Source: Lunularia cruciata
Lineage: Eukaryota; Streptophyta; Marchantiopsida; Lunulariales; Lunulariaceae
Length of the DNA: 64,000 bases
Reading direction: 5' to 3'
Assembly: GCA_948567375.1 (NCBI GenBank)
Contig: OX419756.1
Span: 1,431,001 to 1,495,000 of the forward strand
How positions within the stretch are numbered: the stretch's first letter is position 1; each line of letters opens with the position of its first letter. The notes below the pieces were generated by a model that was given only the letters and a program-made list of their open reading frames with translations, was not told the DNA's origin and made no database searches. The position numbers and the translations under genes were made by a program. Below are positions 1-11,299 of the stretch, in pieces.

Positions 1-2229
1 CAAATAGAGAAGATGCTGCAAAAAGGGTTCATCCAACCTAGCATATCACCATATGGGGCTCTTGTTTTGTTTGTGAAGAAGAAGGACGGTACAATGCGCC
101 TGTGCATTGACTATTGGGGTCTCAATCAGCAAACAATGAAGAAAAAATACCCCTTACCTTGCATGGATGACCTATTTGAACAACTCCATGGAGCAAGATA
201 CTTCACCAAATTAGACTTGCGGAGCGGTTACAATCAAATCCAAATTGCAAAGGAAGATGTGTACAAAACTGCCTTTCGAATCAAGTATGACCACTTCAAG
301 TATGTTGTGATGCCTTTTGGCCTCACCAATACACCTGCCACTTTCATGAGTCTAATGAATGACATATTTTTTTTATACTTGGATAAGTCTGTTATTGTCT
401 TCTTGGATGACATCTTAGTATACAATAGCACAATGACGGAACAAAAACAACATCTACAAGAGATCCTCTAGATTCTAAGATAGAATCAATTGTATGCCAA
501 AATCTCAAAGTGCGAGTTTGGCAAGTCTAAAGTAGACTACTTGGGGCATAGAGTAAGTGCAGAGGACATTCAAGTATTGATAGATAAAATAGAGGTTCAT
601 TCAAAAATGGAGTGCCCTAGAAGATCAAACTCAACTCAAGAGCTACTTGGGGTTGATAGGATTATTTCATAGATTTGTCAAGGACTTCTCCAAGGTTGCA
701 CAACCTTTAATGGCACTACTTGGCAAGGGGAAAAGTGGACATGGAGAACCGCACAAGAGTTGGCCTTTCAAGAATTGAAAGCCACCTTGCTACATGCACC
801 AACCTTGAAGTGGTATGACCCAAAATGTTCAATCAAGTTTGCTACAAATGCATCAAGCGTAGCAATAGGAGCAGTCTGACAACAAGAGTGGCATGATGTA
901 TGGCATCCAATTGCATATTTCTCTTGAAAGTTGTTACCCATAGAGTGCAACTACCACACCATAGAATGAGAAGAGCTGGCCATCATTCTGGCAACCAAGC
1001 ATTGGAAGTACTATTTGGGCGAGAAGGCATTTGTAGTAGAGATAGACCACAAACTTCTAGTCTACCTTGAGACGCAGAAGGATTTATCTTGTTGCAAGAT
1101 TTGGTGTGTAGAGTGGCAACAATGCTTCAACATGAAAATCACCTATGTTTAAGATAAGAAGCAACTTGTAGATGCATTCACCTGCATGCCAATGGCAAAC
1201 AACTTGGTGTCAGAGGTTAAAATTAACCCTAAATTTTGGCCAAAGATTTTGGTTGCTACAAAAATTGATCCACAAATTGTAGAAGCGCAATCATCCAAAG
1301 GCATCACTAGCACCCAAGGACTCACCTTTTGTGATGGTAGATTATGGATGCCAAATGTCCCAAAATTATGTACCACCATTCTAGCAAAATGTCATGATTT
1401 GGCCATTGCAGGTCATATCATAGTGGACAAGACCTTGGATGCAATCCAACGCCATTACTATTGGCCCAAGATGAGCAATGATGTGATGGACTACATGCAC
1501 AACTGCCTACTTTGTCAATAGAACAAAGCTTCTAATCAAGCTCTTGCAGGGCTCCTTCAATCTCTCCCCACTCCTACCTAATGTTAGGAACAAGTGAGTA
1601 TGGATCTCATATGTGAATTACCCAAGACCACCTCAGGGTTTGACTCCATTGTGGTCTTTGTCGACCAGCTCAGCAAAATGATTCATGTACGCCCTACCCC
1701 CAAGGATGTGACCGCTCCACAACGAGCTCAATGATACTTAGATGCAATCTTCTCTCACCATGGCTTGTCTAGCATACTCATCACCAATAGAGGCACTCAA
1801 TTCACCAGTTTGTTTTGGCAAACACTCTTTGGTTTCTTCAAAACCAAGTTGGCCATGTCCATAGCTTACCACAAACATATGGACAAACAAAGCAGGCTAA
1901 TGAACAATTGAAGACATGTTACGCGGCTTCACCTTAGAAGAGCAAGAAAGGTGGGACACCCTACTCCCATTGGTGGAATTTGCTTACAACAATTCAGTGA
2001 ATGCATCCACCCAGGTCACACCGTTCTTCCTCATGTATGATGAGCATCCCTTCACACCTTCTAGCTTGATGAAGATCCACCTAGTGGCTACCAAGGTCGA
2101 TGCAGTCAACACATTTGTTTCTAGAATCCAACAAGGTGTGGAGAGCGCCAAACACAAATTATAGATTGCACAAAATCAACAAAAGTAGTATGTTGATGCA
2201 CACCGTAGGCACATAGAGTTCAATCTTGG

Positions 2230-2665
2230 GGATCAAGTGTGGCTATTGACAACCAAACTCACATTAGTTGGACCTCGTAAGCTCAAACCTTGTTTTATTG
2301 GACCTTTCTTGATTCTTCATCGAGTTGGCGATGTGGCCTATCACCTTGAGCTACCACCACACATGAAGATCCATCTAGTGTTCCATGTTTCCATACTATG
2401 CAAATATGCTCCCCGATCAGGCAAGTGTCATTCCACACAAGACATTCAACCTTGTCCGACACTCATTGATGGTATAGAGGAATATGAAGTGGAGTGTATT
2501 CTTCAAAAATGCATGCATGGTACTCGCCATCCACGGGTGGACTTTCAATACAGTGGAAAGCTTATCACCTCTATGAAGCAACTTGGGAGCCCGTTGCCAA
2601 TTTGACACATGCACCGATGTTGGTGCAAGTGTTTGAGCAACAACTGCACAACGATGACGTTACAT
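2230..2665 (+). pseudogene. Integrase C-terminus with chromodomain remnant (family A copy 1)
   Basis: The stretch shows the GPF-type C-terminal integrase module (GPRKLKPCFIGPFLILHRVG, then YHLELPPHMKIHLVFHVS) followed by a chromodomain-like segment with WKAYHLYEATWEP and NLTHAPMLVQVFE. In chromoviruses this domain is thought to guide integration to particular chromatin. It is what places family A among the chromoviruses rather than in the Tat/Athila group. The stretch is part of a broken element and not a working gene. Confidence 0.8.
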
Positions 2666-2683
2666 CTTTAAAGGAGGGAGGTC

Positions 2684-3241
2684 TGTAATACCAAGAGCTA
2701 GCCATATGATCTAGATGTGAAATTTGGTTTAGTAACATCTAGAATGATGTTATACATGATGGTCAAAATAGATCAGATAGAAGTATCACCAAAAGAGTAC
2801 TTCTAGTAATATGGCAAAAACCAAAATAGACTTGAAAACCTTAGAACCAATACCAATAGAATGTACAGATCTCCCTCCCCTAGTGGAGAAAAGTCTAGCC
2901 ATCCCTCCTCCCTGGTTTTTCTCATCAAGAGCTTTCAAACAGTACCTTACACACGTGATTCTCAGATTCCTACAAGAAGATTCCCTAAAAGATTCCCTCT
3001 AGTCAAAGTTTGTTTGACCAACCAGATAGGACCTAGACCAACATGTCCCCCATCTAAGTAAGTAATCCAAGGGTGGAGCTTGCTGACATGTCACCTATCT
3101 ATGTGCTTAATCCTATGGTGGAGCTTCCTTGGAGTAGATCCTCTTTATCTATATAATAAAAAGAAGGTGCTCCTTTGGGGTATCAAATGATTGAGTGTGA
3201 AATCTGTGTTCTCTCTCTTCTCTTATCCTTGGAGTATTACA
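2684..3241 (+). repeat. Family A LTR (3' LTR of copy 1)
   Basis: Begins TGTAATACC and ends TATTACA, so the tips form a short inverted repeat. A polypurine tract (AAAGGAGGGAGGTC) lies directly before it at 2670-2683. The length is 558 bp. Related LTRs lie at 6495-7089 and 8227-8751. The shared landmarks are CTAG near the start, the AAAAGAGTACTTCTA region, and TATAATAAAAAGAAGGTGCTCCTTTGGGG near the promoter end. Confidence 0.85.
3150..3162 (+). promoter_or_regulatory. TATA-like box of family A LTR
   Basis: CTATATAATAAAA lies about 90 bp before the LTR end and is conserved in the LTR at 6495-7089 (TATATAATAAAG). The third LTR has a weaker ACTATAAAATAAA. This is the likely core promoter, with a short R-U5. 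The assignment rests on position and conservation only. Confidence 0.5.
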
Positions 3242-6200
3242 ATAGAACTTAGGGCAATAGGAAATTTCTTGTCTTGCTCTGTTGCAATAAGGTTGGAGAT
3301 GGAACTAAAGAAGAATGAGAAAGACAAAGTAAAGTTACCTAATAGTCAGACAGAGAGGATTGAGTAATTACCTAGAAAGGTAATACGCTCTATAGGAGGG
3401 TATCAAAAAGCAATCAAGTGGTAAGTGATACAACTAGCTTGTTATGATGCAATCTTAGGTATGTCGTGGATGGAGCACTACAATCCCATGGTAGATTGGA
3501 GAAAGAAAGTAGTGAAAACCAGTCAACAAAAAATCTTTGGGATTAAAGGAAGATCACAAAGGCAAGAGTGGCCTCTGTATGGACCACATCTATTGGTAAG
3601 ATGGATAGATCTTTCATGGGTTTAACAAGATAAGTCTAGAGTGTCCAACACAATGGATAAATTCCTGAGAAATTAAAAGATGTGGTCAAAGAGTTCCAAG
3701 ATGTACTTTTGGATGAATTACTCGCAGGTTTACCACCAAAAAGGAGAGTAGATCATAAATTGAGATACATCTTGGGAAGACACCTCCTTATAAGGCCCCA
3801 TATTGACTATCACCTCATGAGTTGGAGGAGTGTAAGGCTCAAATCAAGGATATGTTACAGAAAGGATTTATCCAACCCAGCATATCACCATATGGGGCTC
3901 CTGTATTGTTTGTGAAGAAGAAGGATGGAATAATGCACATATGCATTGACTATCAGGGACTGAATCAACAAATGGTGAAGAATAAATATCCATTACCTTG
4001 CATGGATGAATTTTTTGATCAACTCAATAGGGCAAGGCACTTCACCAAACTTGATTTGTGGAGCAGTTACAACCAAATCAAGATTACGGAAGAAGACATA
4101 CAAAAACTGGCCTTTCAAACAAGGTAGGTCCTTTTGAGTACTTGGTGATGCCATTTGGCTTCACCAACACTCTAACAACTTTCATGAGTTTCATGAATGA
4201 CATATTTCATCTATACTTGAATATATCGGTTATCATTTTTCTTGATGACATCTTAGTCTACAATAAGATGCTAATAGAGCACAAGCAACACCTATGAGAA
4301 GTCCTCTAGATTCTATGATAGAATCAATTGTATGCCAAAATCTCAAAGTGCGAGTTTGGTAAATTTGAAGTAGAATAGTTAGGACATAACGTAAGTGTAG
4401 TGAGTATCCAAGTATTAATAAATAAAATAAAAGTCATTCAAAAATGGAGTGCTCTTGAAGATCAAACTCAACTCAAGAGTTTGTTCGGATTGATAGGCTT
4501 TATTGTTGATTTGTTAAGGACTTCTCCAAGATTGCACAACCTCTAACAACACTATTGGGTAAGGGGAAGAGGTAAATATGGGGAGCTGCACAAGAATTGG
4601 CCTTTTAGGAGTTGAAAGATGCATTACTACATGCACCAATCTTGAAATGGTATGACCCAAAACGTCCAATCAAGATGACTGTAGATGCATCAGATGTAGC
4701 AATAGGAGCAATCCTATGACAAGAATGGTAGGATGGATGGCACCCAATTGCATATTTCTCTCATAACTTGTTACTGATAGAATGTAACTATCACATCATT
4801 GAACGAGAAGAGCTAGCCATTGTCCTTGCAACCAAGCATTGGAAGCACTATCTAGGTGAGAAGGCATTTGTGATAGAGATGGACCACAAACCTCTAGTCT
4901 ACTTCAAGACATAAAAAAAAATCTTTCTTGTCAACAGATTTGGTGGGCAATGGAGACAACAATTCAACATGACAATCAGATATGTGGAAGGCAAGAAGCA
5001 ACTTGCAGATGCATTCACTCAAATGATGATGGTAAACAATTTGGTGGTGGAAATCAAGATGAACCCTAAATTCTGGCCCAAGATTCTTGCTACTACAAAC
5101 ACTGATCAATAGATTGTAGGTGCTCAATCATCCATAGGCATCACTAGCACCCAAGGACTCACCTTCCGTGATGGCAGGTTGTGGATCCCAGATGATACGA
5201 TCCTAGCAAAATATCATGATTCTACCATTGCAGGTCACGCTGGAATGGACAAGACCTTGGATTCAGTCAAATGCCATTACTATTGGCCCAAGATGAGCAA
5301 TGATGTGATGGAATATGTTTGAAGTGGCCTACTTTGTCAACAAAATAAGACTTCTAATCAAGCTCCCACAAGACTTCTCTAACCTCTTCCCACTTCTACA
5401 CAATGTTGGGAATAGGTAAGCATGGATTTGGTTTGTGAATTGCCCAAGATCACCTCTGGTTTGACTCCATTTTATTCTTTGTTAGTCATTTCAACAAAAT
5501 GATTCATGTATGTCCTATCACCAAGGACGTGATTGCCCCACAACTAGCTCAATTATACTTAGATGTAGTCTTTTCCCATCATGGCTTGTCTCAAGTGCTC
5601 ATCACAGATAGAGGCACTCAATTCACTAGTTTGTTTTGGAGAACACTCTTTGGGTTCTTCAAAACCAAATTGGCATGTCCACATCACAAATTAATGAGCA
5701 AATAGAGAGGGAAAATTGCACTATTGAGGACATGCTTTGGGGCTTTACTTTGGATGAGCAAGAGAGTTGGGACACCTTACTCCCATTGGTGGAATTTTCT
5801 TACAAAAATTTGGTGAATGCCTCCACACAAGTCACACTGTTCTTCCTCATGTATGGATATCATCCTTTTATACCTTCAAGCTTGATGAAGGTCCATCTGG
5901 TGGCTACCAAGGTTGACATTGTCAACACTTTTGTTTCTAGAATCCAACAAGGGGTGGAGCACGCCAAGCACAAGTTGTAGATTGCCTAAAATTGGTAGAA
6001 GCAGTATGTAGATACACATTGCTAACACATGGAGTTCAATGTGGGAGATCAAGTCTGGCTATCAACCACCAACCTCAAGTTAGTTGGTCCTCACAAGCTC
6101 AGACCTTGTTTTATTAGACCTTTCTCCATCCTTCATTGCATCAGTGCCATGACCTATCACCTCAAAATACCACCATATATGAAGATCTGTATGCTGTTTC

Positions 6201-7089
6201 ATGTTTCCTTATCATGCCAATATGCTCCTTGGCCGCCCTACTTCTCTTTCATCTGAGAAAGTTGATCTTGTACATCTTGATGAGGCGGAGGAGTATGAAG
6301 TCAATGCATTCTCTAGAAACGCATGTATAGTACTTGCCATCCACGTGTGGAATATCTGGTCCATTGGAAAGGGTACCCATTGCATGAGGCAACATGGGAG
6401 CCAGTAGCCAACTTGACCAATGCACTAGTGTTAGTTCAATCTTTCGAGCAACAACTTTGCAATGATGACATTGCGTCTTAAAAGGGGGGAGGTCTATAAT
6501 ACAAGCAACTAGACATATTATCTAGAGAGTAAAATTGGCTTGGTAACATCTAGAAAGCTGTTTTGTACAATGGGCTAGGTAGATCAGACAAAGGTGTCAC
6601 CAAAAGAGTACTTCTACTTATAGAGGAGAAGCCAAATATAGCCTAAAATCTATAGAGCCAATTTTGAAGGCCTAAATAGATGAATTAGCCTCAAAAATGG
6701 AAACATTCTCCACCTTAAGGTCAAAAAGCTTGCCTTCTCCTCCCTCTGATTTTTCTCATCAAGAGCTTTCCAATGGTACCTCACCCACATGATTTTGAGC
6801 TCCTTATAGCAAGATTCCCTAAAGATTCCTTCAATCGAACCCGTTTGAACCACTAGATAGGACAAGGACTGACATGTCACCCATCCAAACAACTAATCCA
6901 AGGATGGAGCTATTGAAAGGTCACCAATCAATGTATCTGATCCAAGGTTGGATATTCCTTTGAGGCGCTACTCTTTGCTATATAATAAAGAGAAGGTGCT
7001 CCTTTGGGGCATTGGAGGATTGGGTGTGAAACCTATTTTTTCTCTCTTGTATCTTTTTGGGAGAGTTCTCTTGTCCTTGGAGTATTACA
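3242..7089 (+). mobile_element. Family A copy 2: Ty3/Gypsy chromovirus remnant
   Basis: Directly abuts the LTR at 2684-3241 and ends in its own LTR at 6495-7089. Visible parts in order are an aspartic-protease stretch (about 3242-3660, with the YDAILGMSWMEHYNP signature of Gypsy proteases), RT (about 3660-4500, again FTKLDLW, MPFGFTN and FLDD), RNase H (about 4500-5040), integrase (about 5050-5990, with a TDRGTQF core motif), a GPHKLRP C-terminal module, a polypurine tract and the LTR. It is closely similar to copy 1 throughout. It is broken, with well over ten interruptions, and is an old fossil. The tandem LTR-body-LTR-body-LTR layout suggests unequal recombination between related elements. 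Confidence 0.88.
6495..7089 (+). repeat. Family A LTR (3' LTR of copy 2)
   Basis: 595 bp. It follows a polypurine tract (AAAGGGGGGAGG at 6481-6492) and ends GGAGTATTACA. It shows about the same landmarks as the LTR at 2684 but is clearly diverged, which fits an old insertion. Confidence 0.8.
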
Positions 7090-8226
7090 TCGACAAGAGA
7101 TGGTCTATCTCAATGGGCATGGGAAGACCTTCCATCCTTTGCTTCACTACCATCAGATTGGACCTGAGGTTTGCAAATCTTCCTTGATGAAGCAACAATG
7201 TCAAAATATGTTGCATTCTCTCTTAGTTGACTTGTCCATTACTTGTGCCACTAAAGCACATCTTTGCTCTTTCTTTGGCAAGGTTACAAGCTCTTGGATC
7301 CTAGCTCGACCATGCTTTAGGGCATCTCAACTCACACCAGCCACTTGCTGGTGCCATTGTAAATCTCTCCTTATGATTATATTTTGGTATGTGTGCATGT
7401 CTTTCTATGAGGAAACAAAAATTATTGTCTTCTTGTGCATCTGCACTTTTATAAAACATATTTATGAGATTCTTAAACTCATGTTTATGTATTCACCAAC
7501 TTATATTCAGTCTATGATGTGAGTTTGGTATAACAAGTTTTGTGATAGATAATATGAGTAGTGAAAGGTTCAAGTTCCAATTCAAATCTTGTATTAAAAT
7601 TATGATTTTTTTTATTTGATCTAGTAACAAATCATAGAATCTGAAGAAAATTATCCCCAAATCATTTAAAAAATTTAAAAACTAGTTTTTTTAATACAAG
7701 GATTACTATATAAAATATACCCATAAATAAAGTTGTGAATTTTCAAAATATTTATCATACTAGCTTTGTAAATATCTATTAAATATTTATTCATACTCAT
7801 ATATCCAATAATTCTTGAAATGAGACCTCTTGATGAGGTTTTTTTTTATTTCTTCAGATCTAGGACCTATCAGTGAACAGATGAATTGTAGAAGAAATAT
7901 GGAAATGATAAAATATTGAAACACCCCATTTTTGAAATAAAACTCCTTACAAGCTTTTGATTCCTACATGTCTAGGGCCAATACTTGATCAGATGGAGTG
8001 CAGAAGAAACACGGGAACAACAAAACAGGAAAAGAAATAAAAAAAAAATTAAAAAAAAATTTGAATATAGTAAAGAGGAAGAGAGTACAAGGTACAAACA
8101 AGTTTAAAATGTACTATTGGGGAACCAAGCACAAAGAACAATCATCTTAGAAACTAAGGAGATGGTAGTCTACTTTTGAGCTATGTGGTAGAGATCCTCC
8201 AATGTATATCTGGTAAGTGGGGAGGT
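7090..8226. other. Unassigned AT-rich stretch between family A LTRs
   Basis: No gene is recognised. A frame of about 170 codons runs out of the preceding LTR into this stretch but has no motif that I know. The second half is AT-rich with A- and T-runs (8039-8065). It contains a diverged direct repeat (about 7860-7916 and 7973-8028, sharing CTAGG-CAG-TG-AGAAGAAA). A polypurine-like AGTGGGGAGG at 8216-8225 sits just before the next LTR, so part of this may be the worn end of another family A body. Confidence 0.4.
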
Positions 8227-8751
8227 TTAATACCATTAGCTAGATAAATTAGCTACATGTGAAAATGGGTTTGATAATATCTTTAGAGATGTTATACATG
8301 ATGAGCTAAGTAGATCAGATAAAGGAGCCTCCAAAAGAATATTCCACTAATAGTGCAAAAACCAAGAACACACCAAAAAATTTAGAGCCAACTTTAGAGG
8401 AGTAAACAAAAGAATCAGGCCAAAAGAATTAGGCCTTGAAAAATAAAGTCCTACCCTTTTTTTGGGGGGAACATCCATTGCCTTCTCCCTTCTTGTTGTC
8501 TTGTTGAGATGTTTCCAACAGATTTCTCTTCCATTCTTTCATAGGAAGATTTCTCAAAGATTCCCTTTGGTCAAACAAGTTTGACCAACCAAAAATGACA
8601 AGGATCAACATGTCATTAATCCATGCATCTAATCTAAGGGTGTAGCTCTTTTTGAAGGGATCCTCTTTACTATAAAATAAAGACAAGATGCTCCTTTGGG
8701 GCATTGGAGCTTCTGAGAGTTCCAATCTTGTATGCTTCTTAGGCTGTTACA
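8227..8751 (+). repeat. Family A LTR (5' side of copy 3)
   Basis: About 525 bp, starting near TTAATACC and ending GGCTGTTACA. It shares the TATAAAATAAAGACAAG and GCTCCTTTGGGGCATTGG landmarks with the LTR at 6495. The next bases (8752-8764, ATAGTATCAACCC) are a weak match to a plant initiator tRNA-Met primer site (TGGTATCAGAGC). Confidence 0.65.
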
Positions 8752-9549
8752 ATAGTATCAACCCAAGTACTCTAATCCAAGTGAGTGGATCACCCTGCTT
8801 GGAAGAACATAAACTACTGAAATTGAGATATTTTGAGGGTAGAAAGAGTAGTGTAGATTACGAGGTTGGGTGTTTTGGAAAGAAGATGGGATGGATTCTC
8901 CTAGAGGATGATTTCCAACATCTGATTTTCCTTCCCTCAATTTTTTTTCACATCAATACTATGTACATCCAACATGAGTAAGTGAGAATGTATATTGTTT
9001 TAGAGCATATTTCATGGATGTAGTAATGAATTTGCCAAATCTTGTGATTCTCCTTTTCTTATGATATAAGATAGAAAGTGTGATTTTATGATTTATATTT
9101 TGTTATGATGCAATGATATGAATATACCAAGTCTTCTTCCTTTCAACACTCAAATAGAAATTTTTTATGTAGTTAGGCCAAAAGTGACATTTAGGGATTT
9201 TTTAGTTTGTAATTTTGGTGAGGAGTATTATTAACACGTGATAGGCTCTAAGGCCCCAATAGTCCATGCCCCTTCCCAAGTGATCATACTAACAATGTAT
9301 TGAAGTAGGAAGTATTTACCAAGAGTCCATAGTGTGTACGAATCATGAAGCCATAGTTGTTAGATGTGATGCAAGGAATGCAAAGGATGTTGATTGAGTT
9401 CTAAGAGATCAAGATAATAGTGGAGGCGATACAAAGTCAAGTATGTACATCCAAGAGCAATCATGTAATGCAAGAGTGGAGATTGTCCCAAAACCCATGA
9501 TAATGGCCAAATTACCCATAAATTTACCTTCAACAACAAAGCCACATTG

Positions 9550-10310
9550 TTATTATAAATGAAGAAGACATGCAACATCAAGCCTTACAACAAACAATGC
9601 TTTATGGGAATAGTAGAGAATTGGATCTCAAGAATGAATCAATACCTTCAATTTACGACAAAGATCAAAGACTATTTAGTAGGTATGTTTTCATGTGAGT
9701 ACTTGAATGATAAAGCTCTCATTGGTATGATACTTGGGAACAATCAATGTGAGTAGAACGAAGGAAGATCACTTGGATGGCAATACAAGAAGAGTTGTTG
9801 AAGAATTCCCAATTGATGGATTCTATGCAGATGACTCAAACCCATCTATGAGAGATGAAGAAAAGAATAGCATCCAAGAATACATGGATAGATTTCTTGA
9901 TCTGCATGCTGCCATAATTGATATGAGCCCAACAAAATCTCTTGACATCTTCAAATGGGGGTTAAAGAGAAAATCTGACAAGAGGTGATAGTACAAAACC
10001 TTTATATAATTTTTGAAGCCATTGAGTGTGCTCAAAGAATAGTAGGAGCACTTGGAAGCAGTGACGAGTAGTCCCAACACAATAATTGGACTGAAAATGG
10101 CACTTTGATGGACTAGTTCCTATGGAATTGGGAAACATTTGTTTTTGAGATTAAGGAGCTTGATATTTCCAAGGAAGGGAGATGTGTTCAAGAAAAGAGA
10201 GATGGAGTCCCCAAAGAAGAAGAGGCTTGAGCAGAACAATGATGTTTCTACAATTGCAACTAATTTGGGCATATAGCCATCAATTATTATGCTTGCTTCC
10301 CCAGGGGTGA
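9550..10310 (+). pseudogene. Gag remnant of family A copy 3
   Basis: The translation resembles the retrotransposon capsid domain: NSIQEYMDRFLDLHAAIIDM followed by KSLDIFKWGLKR is the usual Y-x-F spacing before the F-x-x-GL motif. A CCHC zinc-knuckle trace follows near 10240. Gag would package the element's RNA. The stretch is broken and interrupted downstream by the solo LTR. The link to family A rests on its position between a family A LTR and a family A protease. Confidence 0.65.
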
Positions 10311-10514
10311 CTGACCTCCATACAAGTGACCTTTGAACAATTTGGAAGAATAAATCAAAGATAAGGATATTGAAATCCCATTAGAAAATGAATATTGCCA
10401 ATAAATGTACCTTATGGCCCGATTGGCTCAAAAGAAAGGAGCAAAAGTGAGGGAAAGTAGAAGATAAGTGCACAAAGATTGAGGAAGATAAATGCATAAT
10501 TAATTTTTATAAAT

Positions 10515-10519
10515 GTAGT
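10515..10519. repeat. Target-site duplication GTAGT (left copy)
   Basis: GTAGT stands immediately before the LTR tip and is repeated exactly at 14187-14191 after the other tip. Five-base duplications are normal for Ty3/Gypsy integrases. Confidence 0.9.
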
Positions 10520-11171
10520 TGTGACAACTCAGAAAATATCTTTTTTGCGGTAATTTGGTAAGTAAAGTTTGTTCCTACAGAGATACAATTCAGAATTGGT
10601 CAAATACAAAGCAAAGTAACAAATGTGGTTCTTAATGTGGTCCTTCTTTAGTCTTTGGGGTAGAAACCACACCCTGAAAAGAGTAACAAGTGTGCAATCT
10701 TGACAACTTGTCACAAATCTCACACTCATAATCACAACACTAGCAAATTTTGTCCAAACAAATCTTGATTGTGATGATTCAGATTCTCTCAAAGATAGAA
10801 CTTCATTGCAAAATGACTTTCCCTTAGAACTGTGTTCCACCCCTCCATTGAAGGCACAACTTGCTCAATCAAAATTGCTTCACATCAACTCAACGTTGCA
10901 CTCACAATTGGAGAATATTACCAACATATCAAGTCATTGTTGCGATTGAACTTCACTCAAGATAAACACACATAATGAAGATCAAGGGTATAGAATCTAA
11001 TATCCAACAAACACATTGATTTGCACTTCAAAATTCTCCCAACACTCACAATTACAAACATGGAGTTGACACTTGGAATTAAGCTCAAGCGATGAGCACT
11101 AAAATCAGCATTTCACTTTATCTATCTCAAGAATTTGGAATACTGAACAACATAACACTACAAATGCCTCC

Positions 11172-11180
11172 TTTAAATAG
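11172..11180 (-). promoter_or_regulatory. TATA-like box of family B LTR (solo copy)
   Basis: CTATTTAAA is read on the - strand, about 655 bp before the LTR 3' end and downstream of the U3 reading frame. The same TATTTAA(G/A) box recurs at the matching place in the LTR copies ending at 21508, 35580, 42489, 50694 and 63835. It probably marks the U3/R boundary. Confidence 0.6.
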
Positions 11181-11299
11181 GCATAGCACTTGAAAATTAC
11201 TAACAAAAATACTGTTCTACAACAACTCTTCCTACCTGCAAATCCAAAATGACAAGGCACCTCTTCATATCTGCCTCTTCAAATCTCAAAATTGTTACT

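Larger units (their letters stand above)
1..3241 (+). mobile_element. Family A copy 1: Ty3/Gypsy chromovirus, 5' end outside window
   Basis: Decayed chromovirus-type LTR retrotransposon entering from the left edge. Visible parts in order are reverse transcriptase (about 1-680, with [20 protein letters not shown] and FLDD motifs), RNase H (about 690-1180), integrase (about 1190-2170, with an HHCC zinc finger ending NCLLCQ and a core), a C-terminal part with a chromodomain-like stretch (about 2460-2660, WKAYHLYEATWEP), a polypurine tract and a 3' LTR. The order pol-INT-chromodomain is the established chromovirus layout and the element is coded on one strand. It is broken, with roughly ten interruptions, and is an old fossil. 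A second copy of the same family follows at once and shares this LTR. Confidence 0.9.

Noticed and set aside
7004-7522. Frame of about 170 codons running out of the family A LTR
   Set aside because: Starts inside the LTR, crosses its end and has no recognisable domain. AT-rich DNA can give this length by chance.
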